Assembly (NCBI GenBank): GCA_965203865.1
Contig: OZ241916.1
Coordinates: forward strand, 1,178,001 to 1,242,000
Reading direction: 5' to 3'
Source of the DNA: G965200765 sp965203865
GTDB lineage: Bacteria; Pseudomonadota; Gammaproteobacteria; Arenicellales; JAJDZL01
DNA: 64,000 nucleotides
Both the position numbers and the translations under genes were made by a program. Each line of letters starts with the position of its first letter. Positions within the stretch are counted from its first letter, which is position 1. Below the pieces are notes generated by a model, which was not told the DNA's origin, did not search any database, and worked only from the letters and a program-made list of their open reading frames with translations. This document shows, in pieces, positions 55,529 through 63,781 of the stretch.

Positions 55529-55530
55529 TT

Positions 55531-55547
55531 AATATCAATATGATATT
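55531..55547. promoter_or_regulatory. Short inverted repeat ahead of the dgcA-like gene
   Basis: AATATCA and TGATATT form perfect 7-bp arms around ATA, 2 bases upstream of the dgcA-like start, where a ribosome site would be expected. It could be an operator or an RNA hairpin. In such AT-rich DNA chance is possible. Confidence 0.35.
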
Positions 55548-55588
55548 TTGTTATATTAATGTATAAAATGATAAAGAAGGAAATTTAC

Positions 55589-56590
55589 TCATGGTGAAAA
55601 TTGGTCAATAATCGTACCAGCGCCTGTGACAATTGGATCTATACAGGGCATATCAAATTCGTCTTCCAAGGCTTGTATATATGACCGGGCATTTGACTCG
55701 CTCATATGCTTTGTATTGACTGATATTCCAACAAATTGAGCATCATCGCTCACTACTTTTACGGATTGAAGATTCAAATTCATAACTTCTTGAATAGCAG
55801 GCATGGGCCTGTCTGGCAGTCCGCGCATGTGAGTACGGGTTGGTTCGTGACACAGCACCAGGGAATCGGGTTGTGCCCCATGCAGTAATCCGAGACTAAC
55901 GCCTGCAAAAGAAGGGTGATGTAGCGACCCTTGTCCTTCAATAATATCCCAGTGGTCGGATTCTGCCGGGGGACACAAGCATTCGATAGAACCAGACATG
56001 AAATCAGCAATTACCGCATCGACCGAGACGCCTTCACCGACAATGAAGATTCCTGTTTGCCCTGTAGCCCGAAAATCTGCATTCATGCCACGCCTCTGCA
56101 TTTCTTTGGCTATGCTTAACGCGGTATACATTTTTCCGACTGAACAATCCGTTCCGACTGTCAACAGTCTGCGTCCGGTTCGTTTCTCACCGGTTGCGAT
56201 GTACGATTCGCCGCTATGCTGCCTGATTTCAATCAGGTTGCCGCTACTGGATTTCGCGGCTTTGCAAATTTCAGGAACCGAATCCAACGGTGTATGCAAT
56301 CCGTTTGCAATTGACATGCCGGCATTGAGCGCCTTGACCAGAGGCAAGGTCCACGATTTCGGAATTACCCCGCCGCGATTAGCGACACCAATCAGCACAG
56401 TCTTCGCACCAGAGTCAACTGCCTGTTGCATCGTTAGCGACGGAATTTTCAGGTCAGGCACGCATTCAGGTAGCCTGTATTGACCAATACAATCGTTTGG
56501 GCACCACTCCATTACGCCGAAAGCGGTCTTTGCAGCCAATTCGTCGGGTGCGTCACCAATGAACAGTAGATAAGGTTTTTCAAGTTTCAT
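55589..56590 (-). CDS. dgcN: DUF1611 family protein, DgcN-like N-acetyltransferase
   Basis: The 333 residues match the DUF1611 family. There is an N-terminal domain with LIGVANRGGVIP and a C-terminal domain opening TVGTDCSVGKMYTALSIAKEM, which resembles a P-loop. The stretches TGQTGIFIVGEGVSVDAVI, DHWDIIEGQGSL and CHEPTRTHMRGLPDRP follow. A member from a marine Pseudoalteromonas (DgcN) was shown to acetylate D-glutamate as the first step of its breakdown. The next gene encodes the matching racemase type, so the same role is likely here. It is divergent from the aminotransferase-ddl unit. Confidence 0.8.
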   Translation of the reverse strand: MKLEKPYLLFIGDAPDELAAKTAFGVMEWCPNDCIGQYRLPECVPDLKIPSLTMQQAVDSGAKTVLIGVANRGGVIPKSWTLPLVKALNAGMSIANGLHTPLDSVPEICKAAKSSSGNLIEIRQHSGESYIATGEKRTGRRLLTVGTDCSVGKMYTALSIAKEMQRRGMNADFRATGQTGIFIVGEGVSVDAVIADFMSGSIECLCPPAESDHWDIIEGQGSLHHPSFAGVSLGLLHGAQPDSLVLCHEPTRTHMRGLPDRPMPAIQEVMNLNLQSVKVVSDDAQFVGISVNTKHMSESNARSYIQALEDEFDMPCIDPIVTGAGTIIDQFSP

Positions 56591-56640
56591 GAATGTGTTA
56601 AATTGTTCAACTATACAAATCCAGATGAATTTGTTTATAT

Positions 56641-56669
56641 TTGCATGGCATCAACTAATTTTATTAAAT
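56641..56669 (+). promoter_or_regulatory. Putative promoter for the aminotransferase-ddl-betA unit
   Basis: TTGCAT (56641-56646), a 17-base spacer and TTAAAT (56664-56669) lie about 95 bases before the aminotransferase start, in the 174-base divergent spacer with the dgcN-like gene. Confidence 0.3.
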
Positions 56670-56764
56670 AATACTCAATTTGTGATGAATACAGGAAACA
56701 GTTCGTTAGACTTGAGCTTGAATTTGTCAATTCATACTTACAAAGCAAGGGGAGCAGTGCAATT

Positions 56765-57679
56765 TTGATCAAAAGGGTAACAAACATAGACGGAAATATT
56801 TATCCCACAGAAGAAGCTTCTGTTCCGGTTATGGACAGGGGGTTTCTGTACGGAGATTCCGTGTATGAGGTATTCCGGACGTATCGCGGGGTTCCATTTT
56901 TCTTTCAACAACACTACGAACGGCTCGAAAACTCTGCGAGTTTGATTGAGATGAAAATCTCCCAAAGCAGAGAGGAGTTGACTGAGCAGATTAAACGAAC
57001 TGTGATTGCAGCTGGAGCGAGTACAGAACACGATGTTTATGTACGATATCAGATTACCCGAGGCGAAGGTCCAATCAATCTGTATCCTGACCCTGAAATC
57101 AACACGCGATACGTAATTATTGTTGCACCAGTTCCAGAGTGGCCGAAGCATTACTACGAAGTCGGCATGACAATGGCGATTCCAGAGGTTCGTAGAAATT
57201 CAGTTGATGCTTTGGATCCGAATATCAAGGGTGGAAACTATTTGAATAATGTAATTGCTATTATGCAAGCCAAGCGACTTGGAGCAGACGAAAGCCTGAT
57301 TCTGGACTCAATCGGTTACGTTACAGAAGCGTCAAACAGCAATGTTTGGTTTGTAATTGAAGGGGATGTAGTAACCCCCGGTTCAGGCAATTTACGCGGT
57401 TTGACAAAAGCCGCAATTTTTGATGCCTGCGAAAAGAGCAATGTCGTGGTGAACTTGCGCGATATATATCACACCGAGTTGAGTGCAGCAACGGAATGCT
57501 TTGTAACTAGTGCTACGCGGGAAGTTATGCCAGTTCGGAAATTGTTGCTACCTAACAATGATGGAGTGGAATTTCCAGAGGGAGGGGGTAAAATCACGAG
57601 GCAGATTCAATCAATTTATACAGACTATATTGAAGATTATGTTCGGAGACACCCTCACGAATCTTTGCTTGTACACTAG
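56765..57679 (+). CDS. Class IV aminotransferase (D-amino-acid or branched-chain type)
   Basis: The 304 residues show the fold type IV pattern. DRGFLYGDSVYEVFRTY is near residue 23, the PLP lysine is in PNIKGGNYLNN, YVTEASNSNVWFV follows, and the phosphate loop is NLRGLTKAAIF. D-amino-acid and branched-chain transaminases share these features and cannot be separated with certainty. The ddl gene 8 bases downstream favours a role in D-alanine or D-glutamate supply. The start is TTG 56765 with AAGGGGAG upstream. Confidence 0.82.
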   Translation: MIKRVTNIDGNIYPTEEASVPVMDRGFLYGDSVYEVFRTYRGVPFFFQQHYERLENSASLIEMKISQSREELTEQIKRTVIAAGASTEHDVYVRYQITRGEGPINLYPDPEINTRYVIIVAPVPEWPKHYYEVGMTMAIPEVRRNSVDALDPNIKGGNYLNNVIAIMQAKRLGADESLILDSIGYVTEASNSNVWFVIEGDVVTPGSGNLRGLTKAAIFDACEKSNVVVNLRDIYHTELSAATECFVTSATREVMPVRKLLLPNNDGVEFPEGGGKITRQIQSIYTDYIEDYVRRHPHESLLVH

Positions 57680-57687
57680 GGTCAACT

Positions 57688-58797
57688 ATGGTAGCAAATC
57701 GTAAAATTCGGCTTGGTATTGTATTTGGAGGACAATCTTGCGAACACGAGGTGTCTGTGACATCTGCACGTTGCATATATCAAGCGCTTGACCCGCAAAA
57801 ATACGATATTCAACTAATTGGAATATCCAAAGAGGGCGACTGGGTGTTTGCTGGTAGCGACCAGAAGCAACTTGAAGCCAAATCTGTTGAATCAAAAAAA
57901 TTGCCTGCACTGCCTTTTGACTATTTTAATACTGGCAAGTTGCCTCAAGCCAGGCAGTTTGAAAATTCAGATTCCTTTCAGCCGGTAGATGTTGTTTTCC
58001 CGGTTTTGCACGGCCCATTCGGAGAGGACGGAACCATACAGGGATTCTTGGAATTGGCCGGAATACCTTATGTCGGTTCTGGCGTTACTGGTTCAGCCGT
58101 TGGAATGGACAAGGCAATTGCGAAGAAGATATATGATGCAGAGGGGATTCCGCAGGCAAGGTATTCAATAGTTCAATCAGATGAGTGGAAAGCTGATTCT
58201 GACTTGATATTGAAGAATCTTGAATTATATTTGTGCTATCCAATGTTTATAAAACCGGCCAACATGGGCTCAAGTGTCGGGGTCAGCAAGGCAAATACTA
58301 AATCGGAGTTAATTCTGGCGATAAATTTAGCGCTAAACTATGATTTGAAGCTTGTAGTTGAAGAGGCATTTGAAAATTGCCATGAGGTTGAAGTCTCTGT
58401 ACTTGGCAATGAGTCCCCGGAAGCTTCTGTTGTAGGAGAAATTATACCTGGTGCTGAATTTTACGATTACAGCGACAAGTACATTAATGACAGTTCCCGG
58501 GTAGAAATTCCAGCTGCTATACCAGAAAATGCAAGTGAAGCAGTTCGCAAGTATGCTGTACAGGTGTTTAAAGCTATTGATGCTGCGGGCTTGGCGCGGG
58601 TTGACTTTTTTGTAAGCAAGGAAGATTACAAAGTTTATATCAACGAAATCAACACAATTCCGGGCTTTACTCCAATCAGCATGTATCCCAAGCTTTGGGA
58701 AGCAAGCGGGGTCAGTTATGCTCAGTTAATTGACCGGCTAATAGAATTTGCATTGGAAAGGAGCGAAAAAAGATCCAATATTCAAATGACGATGTAA
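57688..58797 (+). CDS. ddl: D-alanine--D-alanine ligase
   Basis: It joins two D-alanines for the peptidoglycan stem peptide, using an ATP-grasp fold. The N-terminus RLGIVFGGQSCEHEVSVTSA and the pattern LHGPFGEDGTIQGFLELA are signatures of the longer DdlA type. The C-terminal INEINTIPGFTPISMYPKLWE holds the metal ligands. The 369-residue length is normal. It lies between an aminotransferase gene and choline dehydrogenase, not in the division cluster. Confidence 0.96.
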   Translation: MVANRKIRLGIVFGGQSCEHEVSVTSARCIYQALDPQKYDIQLIGISKEGDWVFAGSDQKQLEAKSVESKKLPALPFDYFNTGKLPQARQFENSDSFQPVDVVFPVLHGPFGEDGTIQGFLELAGIPYVGSGVTGSAVGMDKAIAKKIYDAEGIPQARYSIVQSDEWKADSDLILKNLELYLCYPMFIKPANMGSSVGVSKANTKSELILAINLALNYDLKLVVEEAFENCHEVEVSVLGNESPEASVVGEIIPGAEFYDYSDKYINDSSRVEIPAAIPENASEAVRKYAVQVFKAIDAAGLARVDFFVSKEDYKVYINEINTIPGFTPISMYPKLWEASGVSYAQLIDRLIEFALERSEKRSNIQMTM

Positions 58798-58799
58798 AA

Positions 58800-60455
58800 A
58801 TGCCAAATAACAGTGATTATTTAATTCTCGGAGCGGGATCTGCAGGTTGCGTTCTTGCTAATCGTTTGACCGAAGACGCGGATGTCAAGGTTCGGCTTAT
58901 TGAAGCAGGGCCAATCGATAAAAGCTGGGTTATTCAGATGCCCGCTGCTTTTTCCCGCCCGCTTAACAATAACAGATTCAACTGGGCATATCGGACCGAG
59001 CCGGAACCTTATATGAACAACAGGGTTCTGGATTGTCCGCGTGGACGCGTGATTGGCGGTTCTTCTTCAATTAACGGAATGTGCTATATCAGAGGAAATG
59101 CAGCTGACTATGACCGTTGGGCACAAGAAACCGGTGATGAAAACTGGTCGTACGCGCACTGCTTGCCGTATTTCAGAAAATCTGAAACTAGAGTGAGCGG
59201 TGCGGATGACTACCATGGCGATGAAGGGCCTTTGGTTGTTACAACTGGAAGCGCCAGTAATCCTTTGTATCGTGCATTTATTGATGCAGGTGTTCAAGCT
59301 GGATACGGTTTTACTGAAGATTTGAACGGCTATCGCCAGGAAGGCTTTGGCACCATGGACATGACTGTGAATCAAGGGGTTCGCTGGAGTACCTCCAAGG
59401 CATACCTAAAACCTGCATTGAGCAGAAAGAATCTTTCTGTGCAGAGACGTACTTTGGTAACGCGCATTTTGTTTAATGGCAATCGAGCCATAGGCGTTGA
59501 AACATTTGCACGGGGCAAGCTTGAGACAGTGTATGCGAACCGGGAAGTCATATTATGCGGCGGCGTAATCAACTCACCGCAATTATTGCAGTTGTCCGGA
59601 ATTGGAAATCCGGAATTACTTGAACAGTTTAATTTGCCTGTAATTGCAGACTTGCGAGGTGTTGGAGAAAATCTTCAAGACCATCTTGAAGTTTATGTAC
59701 AGTATGAATGCACTCAACCAGTATCAATTGCACCTGCGTTGTCCTTGCATCGGCAAGCGATGATTCTGATGGAGTGGTTGACAAAAAAAGAAGGACTGGG
59801 CGCGTCGAATCAGTTTGAAGCAGGGGGGTTTGTTCGTAGCCGAGCCGGGGTGATGCATCCTGATCTTCAGTATCACTTCCTGCCTATAGCGGCGAATTAC
59901 GATGGCAGGTCAGCTGTTAAAGGACATGGGTTTCAGGCTCATATTGGTCCAATGCGTCCGACCAGCAAAGGATACGTAAGAATTGTTTCCAATGACCCTC
60001 GAAAATATCCCAAAATTTTGTTTAACTATATGAAAACTCCTCAGGACCGACAGGAAATGCGAGACGGGATTCGACTAACTCGGGAAATATTCAGCCAAAA
60101 AGCGTTTGATCAATATCGGGGCAATGAAATTTCTCCTGGTTCCGATGCTCAGACTGACGAGGAATTGGACGCATTTGTTCGAGCAAAAGCAGAGAGTGCG
60201 TATCATCCTTCAAGCACATGCAAAATGGGGAATGACGAAATGTCTGTGGTTGATTCGCAAGGCAGAGTGATTGGCACAGAGCAACTAAGGGTTATAGATG
60301 CGTCCATTATGCCCAGCATTGTAAGCGGCAACTTGAATGCCCCGGTCATCATGCTTACAGAAAAACTTGCTGATGTAATTCGCGGTAAAACTCCATTTGC
60401 ACCATCTACTGCCCCGGCTTACATTGCAGAGAACTGGCAGACTGAGCAACGTTGA
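58800..60455 (+). CDS. betA: Choline dehydrogenase BetA (GMC oxidoreductase)
   Basis: BetA oxidises choline to betaine aldehyde at the membrane and passes electrons to the quinone pool. The FAD motif is LGAGSAGCVLANRLTED. The close BetA-like stretches RTEPEPYMNNRVLDCPRGRV, SSSINGMCYIRGNA and ENWSYAHCLPYFRK are present, and the catalytic His lies in ESAYHPSSTCKMG. Long segments agree with E. coli BetA as I know it. The length is 551. It starts 2 bases after the ddl stop, an unusual partner. No betB or betI is in the window. Confidence 0.9.
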   Translation: MPNNSDYLILGAGSAGCVLANRLTEDADVKVRLIEAGPIDKSWVIQMPAAFSRPLNNNRFNWAYRTEPEPYMNNRVLDCPRGRVIGGSSSINGMCYIRGNAADYDRWAQETGDENWSYAHCLPYFRKSETRVSGADDYHGDEGPLVVTTGSASNPLYRAFIDAGVQAGYGFTEDLNGYRQEGFGTMDMTVNQGVRWSTSKAYLKPALSRKNLSVQRRTLVTRILFNGNRAIGVETFARGKLETVYANREVILCGGVINSPQLLQLSGIGNPELLEQFNLPVIADLRGVGENLQDHLEVYVQYECTQPVSIAPALSLHRQAMILMEWLTKKEGLGASNQFEAGGFVRSRAGVMHPDLQYHFLPIAANYDGRSAVKGHGFQAHIGPMRPTSKGYVRIVSNDPRKYPKILFNYMKTPQDRQEMRDGIRLTREIFSQKAFDQYRGNEISPGSDAQTDEELDAFVRAKAESAYHPSSTCKMGNDEMSVVDSQGRVIGTEQLRVIDASIMPSIVSGNLNAPVIMLTEKLADVIRGKTPFAPSTAPAYIAENWQTEQR

Positions 60456-60515
60456 TAATCTATGGAATTTAGTGGGTGCGATACGCTTTGCAGCAATCGC
60501 CTGACCCAGTAATAC

Positions 60516-60531
60516 ACGGATACAATTCCGT
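60516..60531. other. Small inverted repeat in the betA-BKACE relic spacer
   Basis: ACGGA (60516-60520) and TCCGT (60527-60531) flank a 6-base loop in the 209-base spacer after betA. No T-run follows. It could be a protein site or chance; nothing else is recognised in the spacer. Confidence 0.2.
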
Positions 60532-60664
60532 CATTGTCCGAGACAGGCTTAATCAGACGCACACCCACTTTGTTTTATTTTGCTTGTGGAGAATTTGGAT
60601 GAAAAAATAATTGATAATCGAATTGGAATAGCAACGAATTTCCATATATTCTAAGGAAGTGAAA

Positions 60665-60868
60665 ATGAGCGACCCATGTATTACCATGGTTGCAATTACT
60701 GGTGCTGTTCCGAAAAAGGAAGGCAATATAAAATATGTCCGGAATCGCTTGGCTTCCAGTAATGCGAAATTGGTCAAGAAAGTCGTGGATGTTACAGACA
60801 AGTTCAATCGGCGACCAGCAACTCCAAAAGAAGCCAGGCAGATTCTTGGACTAAGACAAGTAGCATAG
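60665..60868 (+). pseudogene. Internally deleted relic of a beta-keto acid cleavage enzyme (BKACE)
   Basis: The 67-codon frame joins a BKACE N-terminus (SDPCITMVAITGAVPKKEGN) to a BKACE C-terminus (RLASSNAKLVKKVVDV, then RRPATPKEARQILGLR). About 220-240 residues in between are gone, including the zinc-binding His-x-His and the rest of the barrel, so it cannot be an active enzyme. Frame, stop and an AAGGA ribosome site 7 bases before the ATG remain intact, which points to a recent deletion, a retained small protein or an assembly error. In carnitine clusters a BKACE (CdhC) cleaves 3-dehydrocarnitine. Confidence 0.75.
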
Positions 60869-60882
60869 AGGGTAAATATTCA

Positions 60883-61596
60883 ATGTACGATCTATATTAT
60901 TGGACCACTCCAAATGGTCACAAAATCACGATGATGTTCGAAGATCTCGGCGCGGATTACCAAATTGTTCCGGTGAATATTGGAAAAGGCGACCAGTTTG
61001 AGCGGGATTTTTTAAAAATATCGCCAAACAATCGAATTCCTGCACTTGTCGACAACAAGCCTGCTGGTGGCGGAAATCCAATTTCTCTGTTCGAGTCAGG
61101 TGCAATTCTTTTGTATCTGGCTGAAAAGCATGGGCGGTTTATCCCTTCTGATATTGAAGGCTGGTCGAACGTGTTGCAGTGGCTGTTCTGGCAGATGGCA
61201 AATCTGGGACCAATGGGAGGTCAGAATCACCATTTTGTTGTCTACACTTCTGAACAAATACCCTATGCAATAAACCGATATGTTAATGAAGTTTCCCGGC
61301 TCTACGCGGTCTTGGATATGCAACTGCAAGACAGAGAATATATTTGCGGTGAATTCTCTATTGCCGATATGGCATGCTATCCTTGGATTGTCCCTCACAA
61401 GCGACAGAAACAGGACCTTGCGGCGTTCCCAAATTTGGAACGATGGTTTACAACAGTTCGAAACCGTCCGGCAACTATTCGGGCTTATGAAGTTGCCAAG
61501 GAAGTGAACCCCAAGCCAGCGGAAATGACCGACGACGAGAAGAAAATTCTGTTTGGTCAGAGTGCGGACACGTTGCGAAAGCGTGTGAGTGGTTAA
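60883..61596 (+). CDS. Glutathione S-transferase family protein (YfcG/YghU-like)
   Basis: The N-terminal thioredoxin-like domain begins MYDLYYWTTPNGHKITMMFEDLG, with the TPNGHK motif of nu-class glutathione or disulfide-bond oxidoreductases. The cis-proline region is NNRIPALVD and the glutathione-binding FESGAILLYLAEK follows. The helical C-terminal domain carries FSIADMACYPWI. The 237-residue length is usual. It probably uses glutathione to reduce disulfides or peroxides; its link to the catabolic genes around it is unclear. Confidence 0.88.
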   Translation: MYDLYYWTTPNGHKITMMFEDLGADYQIVPVNIGKGDQFERDFLKISPNNRIPALVDNKPAGGGNPISLFESGAILLYLAEKHGRFIPSDIEGWSNVLQWLFWQMANLGPMGGQNHHFVVYTSEQIPYAINRYVNEVSRLYAVLDMQLQDREYICGEFSIADMACYPWIVPHKRQKQDLAAFPNLERWFTTVRNRPATIRAYEVAKEVNPKPAEMTDDEKKILFGQSADTLRKRVSG

Positions 61597-61637
61597 ATAG
61601 CACCAGCATTAGGGCCGGTTTCAAAAGGAGAATTACA

Positions 61638-62777
61638 GTGAGTACAGATTCTGGTGGTCCATTAGATGGCATTCGGGTAGTAGATTTCACAACATTGGCC
61701 CCTGGGCCTTTGGCATCATTGATTTTGGCAGGTGCCGGCGCAGAAGTTGTCAAAGTGGAACGTCCCGGAATAGGCGATGAAATGAGAATCTATAAAGATG
61801 CATTTGGTGACAATGGGTGTACCTTCAATTTGCTGAATGCTGGCAAGCGTAGTGTAGTTGCAAATTTAAGAGATTCACAAGATGTAAATAAAATTAAAAA
61901 GTTAATTGAAAAATCTGATGTAGTGCTTGAACAATTCAGACCCGGTGTGCTAAAAAAATATGGACTTGACTACGAGTCGTTGCGGAAACAGAATCCGACG
62001 TTGATCTATTGCTCGATTACAGGTTTTGGGCAAACTGGAACAAAGACCAGCATTGCAGCTCATGATTTGAATTATGTGGCGGATTCCGGAATGCTGTCTT
62101 TGGGGAAGAGCTATGAATACGGGCCAGCTGTGCCACCGGTCTTGACCGCTGACTTGGCAGCAGGGACCTACCCGGCGATAATGAACATGCTGCTTGCAAT
62201 TATTCAAAAGCAGAAAACTGGAGAAGGGGCTTACATTGATATTTCAATGACGGACAACCTGTTTCCGCTAATGTTCTGGGCATTAGGATTGGGATGGGGG
62301 TCCGGCGAATGGCCCCAGTATGGGGACCACTTGCTATCTGGAAGGTCGCCGCGCTATCAGGTTTACAAGGCAGCGGATGGCAGGTATATATCAGTTGCGG
62401 CTTTGGAAGAACGGTTTTGGAATGAATTTTGCGATGCATTGTCAGTTGACCCGGCCTGCTTGGATGAGATGAATAATCCGCAGGTTGCGTGCAAACAGAT
62501 TCAGGATAGAATTTCCTGTAAAACTTCAAAGGAATGGGAGAAAATATTTAACGGGAAAGACGTGTGCGCTGTTGTAGTCAAGACATTGGATGAAGCGATT
62601 CAGGATAATCACTATCAAGCCAGAAAGGTGTTCGAAAGACAGGCAATAGACGAGGATGGAAACTTGACTTACGCATTGCCACTCCCAATCGTAAGCAATT
62701 TACAAAAAAATTCGAATGTTGCGGACAGAGTTCCGAAACTTGGAGAGGATTCAAACATATTAGATGAACTGGAATGA
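61638..62777 (+). CDS. CaiB/BaiF CoA-transferase or alpha-methylacyl-CoA racemase family
   Basis: The 379 residues open GPLDGIRVVDFTTLAPGPLASLILA and contain VEQFRPGV-like VLEQFRPGVLKKYGLDY, typical of family III CoA transferases. His142 in AAHDLNYVADSG and Asp173 in LTADLAAG line up with the His/Asp pair of alpha-methylacyl-CoA racemases, so racemase activity is as likely as CoA transfer. The start is GTG 61638 with AAGGAG upstream. The stop overlaps the next gene by four bases, so both probably act on the same CoA-linked substrate. Confidence 0.83.
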   Translation: MSTDSGGPLDGIRVVDFTTLAPGPLASLILAGAGAEVVKVERPGIGDEMRIYKDAFGDNGCTFNLLNAGKRSVVANLRDSQDVNKIKKLIEKSDVVLEQFRPGVLKKYGLDYESLRKQNPTLIYCSITGFGQTGTKTSIAAHDLNYVADSGMLSLGKSYEYGPAVPPVLTADLAAGTYPAIMNMLLAIIQKQKTGEGAYIDISMTDNLFPLMFWALGLGWGSGEWPQYGDHLLSGRSPRYQVYKAADGRYISVAALEERFWNEFCDALSVDPACLDEMNNPQVACKQIQDRISCKTSKEWEKIFNGKDVCAVVVKTLDEAIQDNHYQARKVFERQAIDEDGNLTYALPLPIVSNLQKNSNVADRVPKLGEDSNILDELE

Positions 62778-63733
62778 CAAGTAAAAAAACAATTGGCCTT
62801 GTTGGAACTGGGCTTATCGGATCGGGCTGGGGGGCAAGGTGCCTGGCGAGAGGGCACGATTTGGTTGTATACGACCCTGGTTCTGTAGCTGAAAAAATAT
62901 TCAGCAAGAACTTGGAAAATGCGTGGTTTGCTCTGGAACGATTGGGGTTCGACAGAAATATGGCGGGCAGCTGGAATTTTGTGGATGATTTGGAAGAACT
63001 GTGCTCAACCAGTGATTTTATTCAAGAGAGCACACCGGAAAATATTGAGTTGAAGCGTCGAATTCACTTTGACATGGACAGGCATGCTCCTCCAGCAGTG
63101 ATTATTGCTTCAAGTTCTTCTGGCTTGTTGCCAAGCGAGATTCAGGAGGGTGTGCAGAATCCAGAACGAATCGTGATTGGCCATCCTTTTAATCCTGTGT
63201 ATTTATTGCCCTTGGTTGAAATCGTGAAAGGCTTGAATACATCTGAAGAAACCGCGTTATCGGCAAAGGAGTTTTACTTGTCCATAGGGATGTATCCTCT
63301 TATGGTGAAAAAGGAAATTGAAGGCTATATATCCGACCGCTTGCAAGAGGCAGTGTGGCGCGAAGCACTTCATCTGATTGCCGACGGTGTAGCCAGTACG
63401 AAGGATATTGATGATGCGATTGTTTACGGCCCCGGTTTGCGCTGGGCAATTATGGGAGTGTGTTTAACTTTTCATTTGGCAGGTGGTCAGGACGGTATGC
63501 GACATATGCTTGAGCAATTTGGGCCCGCCCTGGAACTGCCGTGGACGCATCTGAAAGCACCGGAATTGACGGATAAACTGATTGATAGAATGGTAGAGGG
63601 AACTCAATCACAGGCAGAAAATCAGTCTGTTCAAGAACTTGAACAACTGCGCGACAATTGTTTGATTGAGATTCTTCAAGTGCTAAAAAAGTACGACTAT
63701 TCTGCTGGACAAGTCAATACGGGTCCAATCTAA
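62774..63733 (+). CDS. cdhA: L-carnitine dehydrogenase-like 3-hydroxyacyl dehydrogenase
   Basis: The enzyme would oxidise L-carnitine to 3-dehydrocarnitine with NAD. The Rossmann motif is GTGLIGSGWGARCLARGHDL. The catalytic histidine sits in VIGHPFNPVYLLPLVE, and SSSGLLPSEIQ, FIQESTPE and GPGLRWAIMG are close to carnitine dehydrogenases rather than to fatty-acid oxidation enzymes. The 319-residue length matches CdhA. Its start overlaps the CaiB-family gene. Other 3-hydroxy acid substrates are possible. Confidence 0.8.
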   Translation: MTSKKTIGLVGTGLIGSGWGARCLARGHDLVVYDPGSVAEKIFSKNLENAWFALERLGFDRNMAGSWNFVDDLEELCSTSDFIQESTPENIELKRRIHFDMDRHAPPAVIIASSSSGLLPSEIQEGVQNPERIVIGHPFNPVYLLPLVEIVKGLNTSEETALSAKEFYLSIGMYPLMVKKEIEGYISDRLQEAVWREALHLIADGVASTKDIDDAIVYGPGLRWAIMGVCLTFHLAGGQDGMRHMLEQFGPALELPWTHLKAPELTDKLIDRMVEGTQSQAENQSVQELEQLRDNCLIEILQVLKKYDYSAGQVNTGPI

Positions 63734-63781
63734 CTTTGTTGATTTAGGGACTAGTGCTCTTCCTGCCTGAACCTTTATAAG

